From NCBI GenBank assembly GCA_000149265.1, contig CH003364.1:1319939-1383938 (forward strand): a stretch of DNA of 64,000 bases, in the 5' to 3' direction. Positions within the stretch are counted from its first letter, which is position 1. Each line of letters starts with the position of its first letter. The stretch comes from Ciona savignyi (Eukaryota; Chordata; Ascidiacea; Phlebobranchia; Cionidae). Below the pieces are notes generated by a model. It worked only from the letters and a program-made list of their open reading frames with translations. It made no database searches and had not been told where the DNA came from. This document shows, piece after piece, positions 21,201 to 33,800 of the stretch. Both the position numbers and the translations under genes were made by a program.

Positions 21201-23059
21201 GTATTTCTCAAGCATCTAATTTCCATTATTTTTATACTGTTTTACATTATAAAGACATTATTTACCCCTTTAAATTATTTAACCCACTGGTGTGAGTTAT
21301 GTCTGTTAAGTGCCTTTCCATACATAAGGGCGTTATGACAGGTTTCTAGTTTCCTTAAGTCGGCCGATGAAAAGGTTAATTTCAATAAGAATTTTAACCT
21401 AGACCTTAAGCAAAAGGCTGTATGAAGCAATATAGTACATAATGTTTATCCCCACCCCTTAAATAAAAAACACAAGGGGTGTTACAACACTGGCAATCAT
21501 CAGATTACTTTGTGCACACCTACTGGTTACTAGAGACTAGAGTTATTGTGTAATGAATATATAAAACGTTTTTGTTGTATTAGATAACCCATTTTATTGT
21601 ATTAGATAACCTAGGGACATCATAACTAGTTGTACGTCACTGTTCATCATGCATTTTGTGTTTTTTAGGTTTTGTTAAGTTTTGGTCCATGTAACGCTTT
21701 TGTACAAGTTTTTCACACTGCTATTTTGATTATTTCTTATTTATTTTCATATTTTAATCTGCATTTATCATAAGGTGGCACCTGCTTCGACGCATGTTTT
21801 TCGGGGTGCCTCTAAATTCTACAGGATCGCTTGGAGTGCTTGGATCACTTAGATTGCTATGGAAAGTAATTCTAACCCTGTCCCAAACATTAATCTCAAC
21901 CCCAGAACTAACTTTAACCCCAACCCTAACATTAAAATCATGGCTCTTGTGGTTATGAAGTATGGTAAGTGATGAAAGCGCTCCATGCGATCGAAGCGAT
22001 CCTGTAGTATTTAGAGGTACCGGTTTCTCGGTGTCTCCTTGTTAAACTTGAGTTTAATTTATGTTCGTATTGTTACTATTTTGTTGCTGTGCGTTTAACA
22101 AATAAATATGTTTAATTGATTGATGGTTGGTTTCCATGTAACAACCTTATGGCCAACACCTTTCGGTATCTCTAACTACTACAGGACCGCTTGGAACGCA
22201 TAAAACGCTTAAATCGCTTGGATACCCCGTATGGAAAGTACGTCAATTTTCGCCGAGATCTCGAGTGTGCACGCGCCAAATATTTAAGTGTGCAGTGTGC
22301 AAACGTCCAAGAATGCACACTTCAAGTGTGCACACAATCTCCTTTTCATAACTGTTTTACCAAAATCTTAAAAAAATATTAATCTATCCTCAATCTTTTG
22401 TGTCCGTCAGCTAACATATCTATCTACATAACTAAAAATGTATGGAAAGTGAATTACCCGAGGTCCAGAGGTAGGTTTACAAGGTTATTGGAAATTATAC
22501 GATATTTATACTGCCAGCTCGCGAGTGTGTGTAAAATTACCCAAGTGTGCAAAGACGCAGGGAAAAAAAAAACTCGAGTGTGCAGCTGCCATACTTTCCA
22601 TACTGGTTGGATACTATACTTCGTATACTATACTTCGTAATTACAAAAGCCATGATAATAATGTTAGGGTTGGGGTTAAAGTTAGTTCTGGGGTTGAGAT
22701 TAGTGTTTGGGACAGGGTTAGAATTACTTTCCATAGCAATCTAAGTGATCCAAGCACTCCAATCGCGATCCTGTAGTATTTAGAGGCACCCACACATTAG
22801 CATCAGACTTGCTGTGTGGGTTTGTGCAACACGATTTTGTATCTTACCCAACAGCTATGCGTTTGAATCGGTGTTCTTCCTGAGGTTGCAAAATAAGTTT
22901 GCTCCAAGATTCTGCAACCTTAATTCGCGAAGGACTTTCATTGTTTACGAAACTTCCTGAAAACTCCACAATCGTTTCAAAATTCCAGTTATAGTACGCA
23001 AAAAGTGCCGATATACCGACTATGGCAAGCGTAAAATATGTACATGCTGCAACACCCAT
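18217..23059 (-). CDS. ADPGK: ADP-dependent glucokinase (ADPGK)
   Basis: Six exons with agreeing phases: 23059-22848, 20997-20760, 20465-20269, 19848-19712, 19304-19150, 18757-18217, about 492 residues (human about 497). ADPGK phosphorylates glucose with ADP and is membrane-anchored at the ER. The reading starts with a hydrophobic N-terminal anchor (TYFTLAIVGISALFAYY). Family words follow in order: RIAVG, YYIGGNAALMAQKL, APVGPKL, RFIFSHDVSN, PDLIVISGL, IPIHVELASMAN, SIGLNEQELWLL, LTRIHFHTL, IASTQAC, and the catalytic TVGLGDAIS near the C-terminus. The last exon is 541 bases, one more than a multiple of three: the frame that reads LTRIHFHTL does not continue into the one that reads IASTQAC. 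The switch falls near 18515-18525, in a GGTGGGAG stretch. All other hallmarks are intact, so a sequencing or allelic insertion seems likelier than an old pseudogene. Confidence 0.9.
19895..20170. repeat. degenerate AT-rich tandem repeat
   Basis: Recurring words of the type CCTTTAATTTTATTGCGGTAA spaced about 45 bases apart, with poly-T variants. Lies in an ADPGK intron. Confidence 0.4.
21035..21130 (+). repeat. GTTTCCACGATGAAAAC repeat family, single arm
   Basis: Shares GTTTCCACGATGAAAACA and ACATGTCTAAAAT with one arm of the foldback at 33393-33692 and with copies at 51135, 54290 and 55680. Confidence 0.5.
21435..21552 (-). repeat. SINE-A remnant, reverse
   Basis: Recognisable words are ATGTTTATCCCC, CAAGGGGTGTTA and GGCAATCATCAGATTAC; strongly diverged. 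Confidence 0.5.
21804..22021. mobile_element. short foldback element
   Basis: Imperfect inverted ends: GGTGCCTCTAAATTCTACAG at the left and CTGTAGTATTTAGAGGTACC at the right. The interior carries AACCCCAACCCTAACATT words. Lies in ADPGK intron 1. Confidence 0.65.
22165..22790. mobile_element. longer relative of the 21804 foldback element
   Basis: Ends GGTATCTCTAACTACTACAG and CTGTAGTATTTAGAGGCACC pair with each other and match the element at 21804. The right half is inverted relative to that copy. The middle contains several AGTGTGCA words (22262-22330, 22520-22580), possibly a separate insertion. Confidence 0.55.
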
Positions 23060-23374
23060 TCTAGAAAAAAATTAAATAAGTTAAATCACTGCTAAATCGG
23101 TTGTTTACTTTTTAATTGAAATAGTTTAAACGTAAAACATGGAAACAATTTAACCCGTGTCGTGCAGGTATGAGTTTTCATTTCTTCCAAATCCGTTCAC
23201 AAATTTTTTTTGGGAAAGAGTCTTTTTTATTGCAAAATGTATATAAAAGTGTTGGAAAAGTTGACACCAAGTAACATAAATCATGGTATAGATACGGTAC
23301 CTTAAATGGGGGATCAGCTATAGATGTTTTAAAACCTATTTTTGTGACTCGGGTTAAAAAATTGAAATCCGTAG

Positions 23375-23655
23375 ATAGGATAGGATATTCATCTTTATCC
23401 CCGTGAATGGGAAAATCAAGGAGGTTAACACACGGGCAATCGTCAGATCACCTCGCGCCCATCGTCGGGTTACCGGAGCTATTTCAGTGTGTTGTACATG
23501 ATAGACACGTTCCTTCAATTTGGTAGAACCCATTAATCCGCTGGGTTCAGGCAATGTACGTAAAGTGCCTTGCCCAAGGACACAACCACGACCAGTTTCC
23601 ACCTGCAACCTTTCGATTGAAAGGCGACGCACTTAACCGTTAGACCAACGGGCCG
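23375..23655 (-). repeat. SINE-A copy, near full length, reverse
   Basis: Tail GATAGGATAGGATATTCATC at the left, complete body, then the tRNA-like head ending GGCCGCAC. Confidence 0.85.
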
Positions 23656-23874
23656 CACAAATAGATAGATATCCAAAGTTATAACACGGTTCATTATTTC
23701 AATCCAGTCACGAACGCCTAAATATAACTACAGTAGGGCCTACATATGTGTATCTATAACTGTATATGTTATATTTTTGCGTTTCTGTGACAAATACCTA
23801 GACGTAGCTTTCACTGATTGGTTAGAGCCAAATCCTATATAACATGGCATTTAAAACTGAACAAGTGACGAAAG

Positions 23875-24060
23875 GATAGGGCATGATAGGATATTCATGT
23901 TTATCCCCGTAAATGGGAAAACCAAGGAGTTAACACACGGCCAATCGTCAGATCACCTCGCACCCACCGTCGGGTTACCGGAGCTATTGGAATGTGTGGA
24001 TTATATGATTCACACGTTCCTTCGGTTTAGAACCCATTAATCCGCTGGTTTCAGGCAACA
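23875..24060 (-). repeat. SINE-A copy, reverse, head missing
   Basis: From GGGCATGATAGGATATTCATG through ATTAATCCGCTGGTTTCAGG, then unrelated sequence. Confidence 0.75.
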
Positions 24061-24334
24061 AACCGTCATCATTATCAACGTATCAATCATGAACGACACA
24101 CAATTTCTCAGAAAACCGGACGGTCACCACCAGGTAATCTGACGATTTCCAGTGTGATTAGTTTGATTTTTTTCCATTCGCAGGATCAAACATAAATATT
24201 CATGCCTGTTGTTCCAAAAATAATAAAGCATACGGCACTATGTCGATGAGATAATCTTAGTGAATTAGTGCATTGCTTTTTAACCGAAGGGTTGCAGGTC
24301 CGAAATTGGTCGCTAACTAGTCAGTTTCTCGTTA

Positions 24335-24620
24335 ATGGTTAATGGGAAAACTCCTCGTTAATGGGAAAACGCAAGGGGTGTTATTACAGGGGTAATGGCC
24401 AGATTACCTCGCGCCCACCGTCGGTTTACTTGAGCTATTGTAGTGTGTTGTGTATGATTAGGACGTTCCTTTAATTTGGCGGAACCCATCATTGTACTGG
24501 TCTTTTAAGTGACTTGCCCAAGGACGCAACCGACCAGCTAGTGACCCATTTCGCAAGAGCAACCTTTCGGCTGAAATTTACGGCGCACTAAACTGCCAAG
24601 CTAACCGGCCGGACAATGAT
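24335..24620 (-). repeat. SINE-A copy, reverse
   Basis: GGGAAAACGCAAGGGGTG body through a tRNA-like head (CTAACCGGCCGGAC). The terminal AGGATA tail is lost. Confidence 0.8.
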
Positions 24621-25284
24621 AGCCATCCTTATCTAATGTAATAAAGTTTAGGCCATCGACAATAAAGTGTAATGACAATAATAATAAAAGTAATACCACC
24701 CTTTTATTATATAAGATGCAATCATATCTGATGATAAAAAGGCATATCACAGGCATACCGTAAGCTACGTATATCTAGGGCTATACATAACCTGAGAATG
24801 GGATATTACATCAATTACCTTTTATATCTGCTATTTAAGTTTCAACCTTTTCACCTTGAGGGAAACAATTAGCGTCATCAAAAATTCAATGTGCCTACAT
24901 TAAATGATTAAACATGTCGACCTTTCTTTTATTTAATGTCCGTTTAAATGACCATTTGCAAATTCCTACGTGAATAGCAAGTGGTAAAGCTAGCATTCCA
25001 TACAACCTTTGTAATTGTGCGTTGACATTAAGTGTTATCAGATTTTAATTGTTCGATATAGGCTATACACGTGCAAAATTATGAAATATATATATATATG
25101 TATATATATTTGGTTAATTGGTCGAAGGTTAAAATAAAACGGAATGTTAAAAACATTATATCTACGAGCGCAAAAAAATATATTGATATGTGTCTAGGTA
25201 GATAGGGAGGTTGTCGTAGTCGGCAGGTGCGCAATCCCCATAGCCAACTGGTTAAAGTTAAAATGAACTAATAACGAGGTCAAT

Positions 25285-25590
25285 TAGGATAGGATAGGAT
25301 ATTCATGTTTATCCCCATCAATGGGAAAACCAAGGGGTTAACACAGGGCAATAGTCAAATAACCACGCGTTAAAACGTCGGGTTAACGGAGCTATTACAG
25401 TATGTTATTTATAAATCACAAGTTCCTTTAATTTAGTAGAAATTAATAATCCGCTGGATTCAGGCAATGTCCGTTAAGTGCCTTACCCAACGACACAACC
25501 AATTAGCTAATGACCAGTTTCGTTTCTACAACCCTTCGGCTAAAAGGCGACACACTAACCAGACTAATCGGTCTGTCTAATTAGACAGTG
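25285..25590 (-). repeat. SINE-A copy, full length, reverse
   Basis: AGGATAGGATAGGATATTCA tail, body and head are all present but more diverged than the 23375 copy (for example CACGCGTTAAAACGTCGG). Confidence 0.8.
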
Positions 25591-28500
25591 TGAAATTTTT
25601 TTAGGGATTTACTTTCTCTTTAATTGATTTTGACGTTTAAAAATAAAAATTGTTAAATTGCATAAAACCCAAGTTCTTAAGTTAATACAATGTATACTTG
25701 TGTTTACTTTATTTCTTAAAATTTCAAAAAATCACAATGCGAATTATATATCAGAAATATCCAAATAAGCTTTCTGTTTGAAAAAAAAAAACAACCTAAA
25801 AACAAAATCAGACTACGTATAGCGTTTAACCTAGCAAATATTTTTTTAGTTACACCATTGAAAAGCACGGAAATTGTCTGTGCTTAAACTGGTTTACGCA
25901 TAATGAAAAACAATTTGCATACTGGGGAAATTGATTTAAAATGAGCGGTGCTATAACGGGAATTGCGGGCTGTTCCGCGATTACGAGACAACCCACGGGT
26001 TGTAACAAAACAAACACATCGCGTACCTTGCCAGCGATTATACGGTCAATCTTCAGTTTTCGGCGATCGAGGTTTAAAAACAACAAACTTAAAACGATTC
26101 CACTCTCGGTTACTAGCCGAAAGCTACAACACCTTATATCATGTTCTATGATCACGTTCTGTTTGCTAAGACGCAAAAATTCGTGCGCACCACACCTTAA
26201 CGTTCAATTGAACTTGGTTGAAGTAACCAAGTATACCTCAAAGCGATATGTTATTATTGACCAGCGAAAAATAGAGTATAAGAGCAAAAATTCCCCGAAC
26301 GAAGTAAACGGGAAGAAAAGTTGTAAATGTTTTGTAACACGGAAACTTCATTGCGCCTATATTTAGCTAAAATCCTTCGCTGTATGGTAATTAGTCGAGA
26401 GATAACATATCGACTTCGGTAATCCGCCGATTAAAATCACAAATTGCAGCATGAATCGAAAATAGAAAGCGCCCGTGCTCGTTTTAAATCTCGCGAATGA
26501 GTGGACGCCACTAATCGGAAGCAAGATTTGCATTTTCCTTTGATTGCGTAACCATCTAGTATTGCATAGAAAAAAAAGTACAATGCTGTTTTCCTTCAGG
26601 CTGTTACTGAAGGCAAGGTCACCTTATGTAATAAACCACATCACATATATGTTTATTATAATTAGTTTATTGTGAGTGCGGTTCCCATTCAATCACTATT
26701 TATTACGATCTATACACGACTGTTGCAAAAATACAGGGTCGTAGGATTTAAATGGTTTAGAAAAACTTGTGTGGGATACAGGTTTACTAAATTGACACGT
26801 CGAGGTAAACGTAATAATACACTAACCAAAACAACTACAACCTTAGTTTTTGGGTTTTACAAACAAAGGGAGAGATTGTGCGAATTTCACGAACACGCAT
26901 ATAATCAGCGGCAATAATTTTAGAAAACCGGTTTTGCAATGTTTCTATTACTATTGGCCTAGTCCACACGGAATCGTCGAAATACCATCCAGTATCGGAT
27001 TTCTACTACTCATGCCTGATGGTTATCACACGCACGGGCGCAAGTACATGTGTGGTGAATTTTCGAGCACTAAAGTCCATCGTAATCTTGTAAAACAACA
27101 TTCCGAAAGCATTTTAAAACCCGCAGAAAATTGTCACGTTGCGACATTGGCCTACACTGAATTCCAGGAACTGTACGGTTTGCCGTTTTTAGAGCCCAAA
27201 CTTAACCTTGCTGTCAGAAAATTAAATCCTTATCGTAGAAAATGAAAATAACAGTTACTGTATAAGCTTAGGAGAAAACTCCAAATCAGCGAAGCGGTAT
27301 CGGGTTAAAGTACTTGTTTCAAATGTCATTTTGGATAAATCGTCTTTATGTGAAGGAATGGCTTTATGTTTCGTACATAGTTTATTAGTTTTTAGACTGC
27401 AAGATCCCCAAACTAGATTTTATTATGACAATGCATTTGATTGACGCGTAAAAATATAGTTTTAAAGTGTAAGTGTACCCGCACACGTGTATACGGCCGG
27501 TTTAAACTTTTACGATTCTACTGCGATTTAGAACACCGGCGATTTAATTGCAAAACATTAAACATCCACACAAATATACGAGGCCGGTGCAACATTATAA
27601 CCTTACCCTAAAAATAAACATTAACGCCAATTGCTAGACGTGTGCATTACGGGACCATAAACCACATAGAACAAACTAATGTCGGGGTGATAATCAATTT
27701 GGCTTGACCTGACTAACTCCTGACACCGGAGACCTGTAAAAGTGAGAAAAATATTGCGCTGTTTTATGGGCGGCAATTAACCATGAAAAACGGTCAGGTT
27801 CCAGTTATGACATTCGGTTTATTAGTTAATTGCAGGCGTGTTTTACAATGGTAGCTTTTTCGCCTTCTTCTAGTCACATATTGTACGCATATAAAGCAGG
27901 GTGTTCAAGGTTGGATTAGGTATGACAAGTATTAAGCGTAGTACAGCTTCGTCTGTAGGAGGAGTTGTCATCTTCAAGTGATACTACCCATACGCTTTCG
28001 TTTTAATTATTCTCTACGTACCGTGTGGTCAACTCAGCAAAAAGGAAAGATTATGTTTATTTTTTACAATAACGGAAAGCAAGTCGTGGCGCTATGATTT
28101 GCGGCGACACGTACGTTTTGTGTACTGCATCCGCATTACGAAGGTGTGCATGCAAAATCAGATTAGAAATTAGAAGGTTTGTTTATTCGTCGAAGTCTGG
28201 TTTTGGTCGCATAAATAGGGGGAAGTGATGGCATCTTTTCACCACAAAGAATTGCGACTTTGTAACCGTCAGTCGAAATGCATTTAAGCTGTTGAAAGTG
28301 TAGAATAACGGACGAAGTTTTGCCGACTGCTCGTTATCACGTATCTAGCGGTATTAACGAATAGAGGTGGGCGGGCGGTGGAGAAATTTTAAATGTTTAC
28401 GCAAATTGCGATTTCGTGCCCTTAGGTAGCAGGTATTTTAACTGAGTAAATTGAAATCGCTGTTTTCGCAAACGAAATTTTGCGATTATTCGATGTCGTA

Positions 28501-29000
28501 TTTTTAGAAAAAGCATCGTTCAGACGACGATTAGTTACGGCGGTTCTGTGCGTGGTAGAATTCTGTATTAAGATAAAAATTGAACCTGTTAACAAAACAG
28601 TTCGAACCATAAATATAAAGATTATGTTTAAAATGTCAAAGACCTTCAAATAGAATATAAACAAACTCGGTCGGACGGAGCATTGCTGAGCAGCAAACGA
28701 CAATTCAGCGTTGGGTTTAATGAAATTTTTTGCATAACGAGAAGCCCTGCTGTAATCATCATTTCTTTTTTCCTTTTAATTACTTAATTACGAAATCTGA
28801 CCTGAAATATTCTGGGTGCGGTTTTTAGTACCGGTTGCTTGGTACTTTTTCTGGGATTCAAAGCAAGAAGTGAAGGTTCAAAGCAGTTTTAAGGTGAGTT
28901 TTTGGTTTATTTTCCATTATTTAATACTGCAACAAAAATGAATAAAAAAGAGGTTATGTTTTTCACTATAATCCCTTATTTGTCGTTACCTTATCACGAT

Positions 29001-29105
29001 CACAGTAATTTCGCATTAACTGAATTTTTATTGTAAAATCGCTTAATGCTGAGCACAGTGATTTTGTCTTAACTGGATTTTTATTGTAAAGTCGCTTAAT
29101 GCTGA
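29001..29105. repeat. two-copy 53-base direct repeat
   Basis: Copies start at 29001 (CACAGTAATTTCG) and 29054 (CACAGTGATTTTG), and both end with TCGCTTAATGCTGA. About nine in ten positions agree by eye. Lies upstream of the TSR gene. Confidence 0.65.
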
Positions 29106-30869
29106 TAAATTCCATCCGGGCATTATATTACGGGATTATGAATCCCGCCCCGTATTACGTTATTGCTCTACGCGATTTTGATATTTAATATTCCAACCAA
29201 ACGACTTGCATTTTTCTGTTCAGGCTGTAAAGGTCCACTATATTTTACAAAAAGGGCGCATTTTACGAAGCGTTTCTTTTTTCGTTCTAAAATTAAGAAT
29301 TTACAACAATTTTAGTGCTCACTTACATTTTTAATCATGTTTGTAGGTAATGAAAAGACAATCGCGTTCCCACAATTTCGCTTACTGTTTGGCGTATTCT
29401 AAAGCGGTTTGGTGACGTGTCTATACAAAAACACGGCATTTCACACGTTAGCAAAACAACGCCCAGGGCAATATAGGATGCATATTATGCGTTCCACGAC
29501 AGCAAGCAGTTTAAAAGCGAACGATCGCTAATTGGCAAAGTGTACAGCTGATCACAAACAAATTTCCCTGCTGTCTTTAACTGGAGTTTCCAGTAAAAAT
29601 TTTGCCAGGGAGATTTGTTCGTGTGATGAGTTGGCGCAGTGCTTTGTACCTCTAGCGGTTCCGTTCGTAACTCGGCGAGCACCATTTGCTCCCGGCGAGG
29701 TGTGGCCGGTCGTGCCTTGCCGTGATATAAAAGTTGCATTATTTGTGGTAGCGATAATCTGACGGCGGCCGCCTACGAGGTTAGCGAGTTGTATTTTGCA
29801 ACACACCATTTTTTGCTGCGAAGAAATTTCAGCGCAAGTTTACTTTAAGCTCCCAGTAGTTGAAAAGGATAAGATGCAACGCGGCTTGATAGTAATAAAA
29901 CACGCGTAGTTTGCCAGCCTCGCTTTGAAAATATAATTCTAAACAAGCTTTAGGATCAATGGTAATCTCAACCAACAAATTATGCAAAGGTGACGGGGTG
30001 TAGATACACCTTCACCCAATTCAAATAGCGCCTAAAGCAATCGTAGATAGCTTTATGAAGGAAACCGGATCTACAGCACTAACCCCTTAGGGCGAGTGAC
30101 AGTGAGCTTACGAGCTGGTGCGAGAGCGACGGGGCGAGTTAAAAGTTAGTCTAATCAGCGCGAATTTTGTACCGTTCACTGCTAACCACCTTGTGGACGT
30201 TTACTGCTATAATTACTAAGGAAATAAACTAATTACGAACCGGTTGGAAAATAAGACAAAGATTTTGCAACCGTTTAGTAGGTCTGTTAGATTTAAGGAA
30301 GAATTTATCGCCTCTTTACTCGGTCAGCATCCGAGGCTAGAGATTAAGACTTTTGAGCAGGGCGTGAGATTTTCGCTGTCATGTCCCGCTGACGTTTCCT
30401 GGAAGAAATATTTAGACGGTCACGTTTAACATTCTCGGGGTCATAGAGTCAGGTTGTGTTAGTGCGGACATTACGGATGATTCGTGTAATTACCTTCACC
30501 TTGCGATCTATGTGACCGGAATTCGCCGCACGGTCATAACTAACGCCCGATAAGCGATATTACGGTTGTAATAAAAATGCGCTCATAAGGTAAACTTATG
30601 GCAAACATGCAGCATGGCGTACTTTAAATGGCTCTAGGGCAAGTTAAGTGCATTTTCTACCCATAATTTGTACTGTTTGGCCAAACATTCTTATATTTCT
30701 GCTGTCAAGAGTTTTTGAAGCAATGCATTAGCCGGGTTATAATTATGGGTGTTGTTAGTGGCTGTTATTTACTCTATGTGGAAAAATTGCAGAAAGTTGT
30801 TTGGCGGCGAGCAGCACTATAACACACCATACTTTGCAGGTAGTGTCGTGATATTGATAGTGCCTGAAA

Positions 30870-33800
30870 ATGCGTTCCTTTGGCATCGCGCTTACACTCG
30901 TGTTGGCGGTTGGCGCCGCAGTGGGTCAACGTACGACCACTTTAAATACACCAACCACGGTACCGACCTCCGTTCCCGAACCCGAGGACCCAGAATACAA
31001 CGAAATGCTCATCCAAGCTCAGGCAATGGTCGAGACGGCGACAAGTAAGTCGTGTGAACAAACTTTTTAAGCAGACATCGGCAGTATTTTATCGTTGTAT
31101 GGAGATTCATATTCGTAAATTTAAAAGTAATTGCTTAAGACAAGGTGATGGCCAGCCAGGGTTGCAAACAATTGACTGGATAGGATGGGATATTGATGTT
31201 TATCCGGTGAATGGGAAACGCAAGCAAAATATTCAGCATATCTTTATAGTTATTTACAAGCCGATATGCCTAACCACATTTGTTTATGCAGGAATGTTCT
31301 GCAAGCCTTCCAGCAACCAAGAAGAGGATCCAGTTGATATGTGCCTGACAGGCAACTTCACTCAAGAGGAGTGTGAAGGCGGCAAATCCTGCTGTTACAT
31401 CCTTGATGAAGAGGTAACACTAAGAATCAGTCGCACATGAAGTATTACAACTTTCGACTTTCACCAGGAATTTAGTTTAGTCGCACTAAGATGTTTGATC
31501 CAATTCAGATTATAGGGTAGAATAGGATAAACATCTTTACACCGTGAAAGGTAAAACGCAATGGGCGTTATCACACGGGTAATCGTCAGGTTACCTTGCG
31601 GCCACCGTCAAATTATCGAAGCTATTGCAGTGTGTTGTATATGATCTTACAATTTGGTAGAACCCTTCATTCTTCTGGGTTAAGGCAATATCTGCTAAAT
31701 GTCTTGTCCATGGACATGACCGACTAGCTAAAGACCAGTTTCGGACCTGCAGGCCTTTGGCTAGAATGCGAAGCACTAACCCAATAAGCTTTTTGATCGT
31801 CTTGATTGTAACAACAGATAATATTTAAATTAAACTCTAAATTGACTCTTTGCTTTTAGACTGGCGAAGCGATTTGCCAGAAAAGGCGTGCGGAGACTTA
31901 CGTCATCGCAAGATTGGAAGAGATGTACGAAACCGTTGTAAACGGTTCGCAAATAAAACAAGCGCCACTACCAGTCGCACAAGTAGTACAGTGCACATTT
32001 AGCAACCAGCCTACGCAGTGTGCAGGTATTTACAATGCTTACATCCCAAAATAGATATTTTACCCGACTCCATGTACTGTAAGTATGTATGTACTACGTT
32101 TTGGTAACGGCAGCCAAGTCTGGCATGTTAATTTAAACAAAAGTGATTACAATTACTTCGTGCCGACAATCAACCCGCCGAATCTACCGCAGTGTGTTTA
32201 AAATTTCATCATTCAAATAAAAAATAGGCAGTAACGGTCGGACAACTTCTTATATGTATTTACTAAACTTTTAGTTTTAAAAGCAATGTAGTCCTCTGCT
32301 GCCTTATAGTACTAACCCTAACCCTTGTAAACTTTATAACACGCTATTCTAACGACTCTTAACTAAAACAAATTCAAACAATATTTGTGTAGTAAATCTT
32401 TTGACTTCTAATTAAACTGACGCAAAGGCCTGTACTAACCTTACTGCATGCAATTATTAACTACTCATTAAATTAACACATTTGTACTAACACAACAGCA
32501 CGAAACTCTTTGCAATTCTTCCAGACGGTTCCACCTCAAACATGTAAGTATATTAACCTCGAATTGTCCTTAAATAAAACAACAGAACAAAATCTAAAAT
32601 CCTTTCCTTACTAACAGTCGTCCCGTTCCCACAACCTACGCCTTGTGAGTACTTTAACCAATGCACGGGTGGTAGGTCTATACAGCATGTCGCATGTTTT
32701 TAACTCCATGGTGCACAGGCAAAAGAGGACGGCCACTCGTTTTGTATATCATCCTCTTCTCTGAGCAAATGCTCTTCATTCAGGAAATATTGTGCTGATA
32801 ATCCAACGAGCAATCCAAAGACAAGCAGATGCTATTCGGACTCTTCTCGACTACGGGCCCGCCTTAACACAGCGGCTCTTACAGCCCGGAGTTCTTGTTG
32901 AAAGCGACCGAATTGCACTTTACTTTGCTCTGCAAAACTTTAGAGATACAACCGGGACACCTATTAATCTCCCCACACTCACCATCACCACAACTACGAT
33001 TGCCCCGCCGCCCGTCACCGTCCGCACTGTTGTCATTGAGACATCAACTCCATTTAGGGCGCCGCCCGTTTGTGAGTTCCAAAACGGATTTGAAGACTTT
33101 TTTTTAAATAGATGTGTTGGTGAATAGTACCTAAATTGTTGCATGGAATCTGAAAGAACACTTGTTGCCTTGTTAAAAATAGCTTGCATTTCAAGTTGTT
33201 CAGGTGTAATGCGAAATATACTTCACAGCTCCTAGATGCTTCTGGTATCCATGGGGTGGATGGAGCAGGTGTCAAGGTGTTTGCGGAGCTGGTGTTCAAA
33301 CAAGAATCCGACGTTGTCAAGGTTGCGTGCCCGGAACTGGAGCTTGCCAGGGAGCGTGTACATTGAAAAGGTTTGTGCAATGTTAACTAGTTTAGTTTAG
33401 TTTATTTTTTGTTTCCACGATGAAAACATGAATCAGGACTATTAAAAAAAGGGTTGGAAAACGGGAAAAACGGCAAAACGACAGTCGTTAGAACACGTCT
33501 AACTATTTCAGTAGTAATTTAAAAATATGCATTTGGCTTAATTTCACGTGAATTTGTCACCTTTGCACTTTGGCCTAATAATTGAATTGATTTTAGACGC
33601 GTTTTAACGACTGAAGATTCGCCGTTTTTCCCGTTTTTATATTTTTTTATAAAATACCCTGCTTCGTGTTTTCATTATGGAAACAACAAGTTTGGACCTT
33701 GAAGTTGCAATTTTATTGAAATCCATCTTCTAAACAAATTTTAATTCGTTAGAGGCTGTGCCAACCCAATTGGACAGATCTGTGCATACTGGAGCGGCTG

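Larger units (their letters stand above)
23060..30869. other. long intergenic region upstream of the TSR gene
   Basis: No exon with supporting splice sites or family words was found. Up to 25590 it is mostly SINE copies. An AT dinucleotide run lies at about 25088-25110. From 25600 to 30869 it is unique-looking DNA with scattered open frames that show no protein-like composition. It presumably holds the promoters of ADPGK (left) and the TSR gene (right). Confidence 0.45.

Noticed and set aside
25850-26366. Overlapping frames on both strands
   Set aside because: Neither strand reads like a protein, and they overlap the same DNA; probably chance openness.
26850-27245. 131-residue open frame (starts MGFTNKGRD) in the region upstream of the TSR gene
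   Set aside because: No family resemblance, no supporting splice sites, and composition like other chance frames nearby.
32525-32543. 19-base exon of the TSR gene
   Set aside because: Has a CAG acceptor and a GTAAGT donor, but including it shifts the frame; skipping it joins exons 3 and 4 cleanly.
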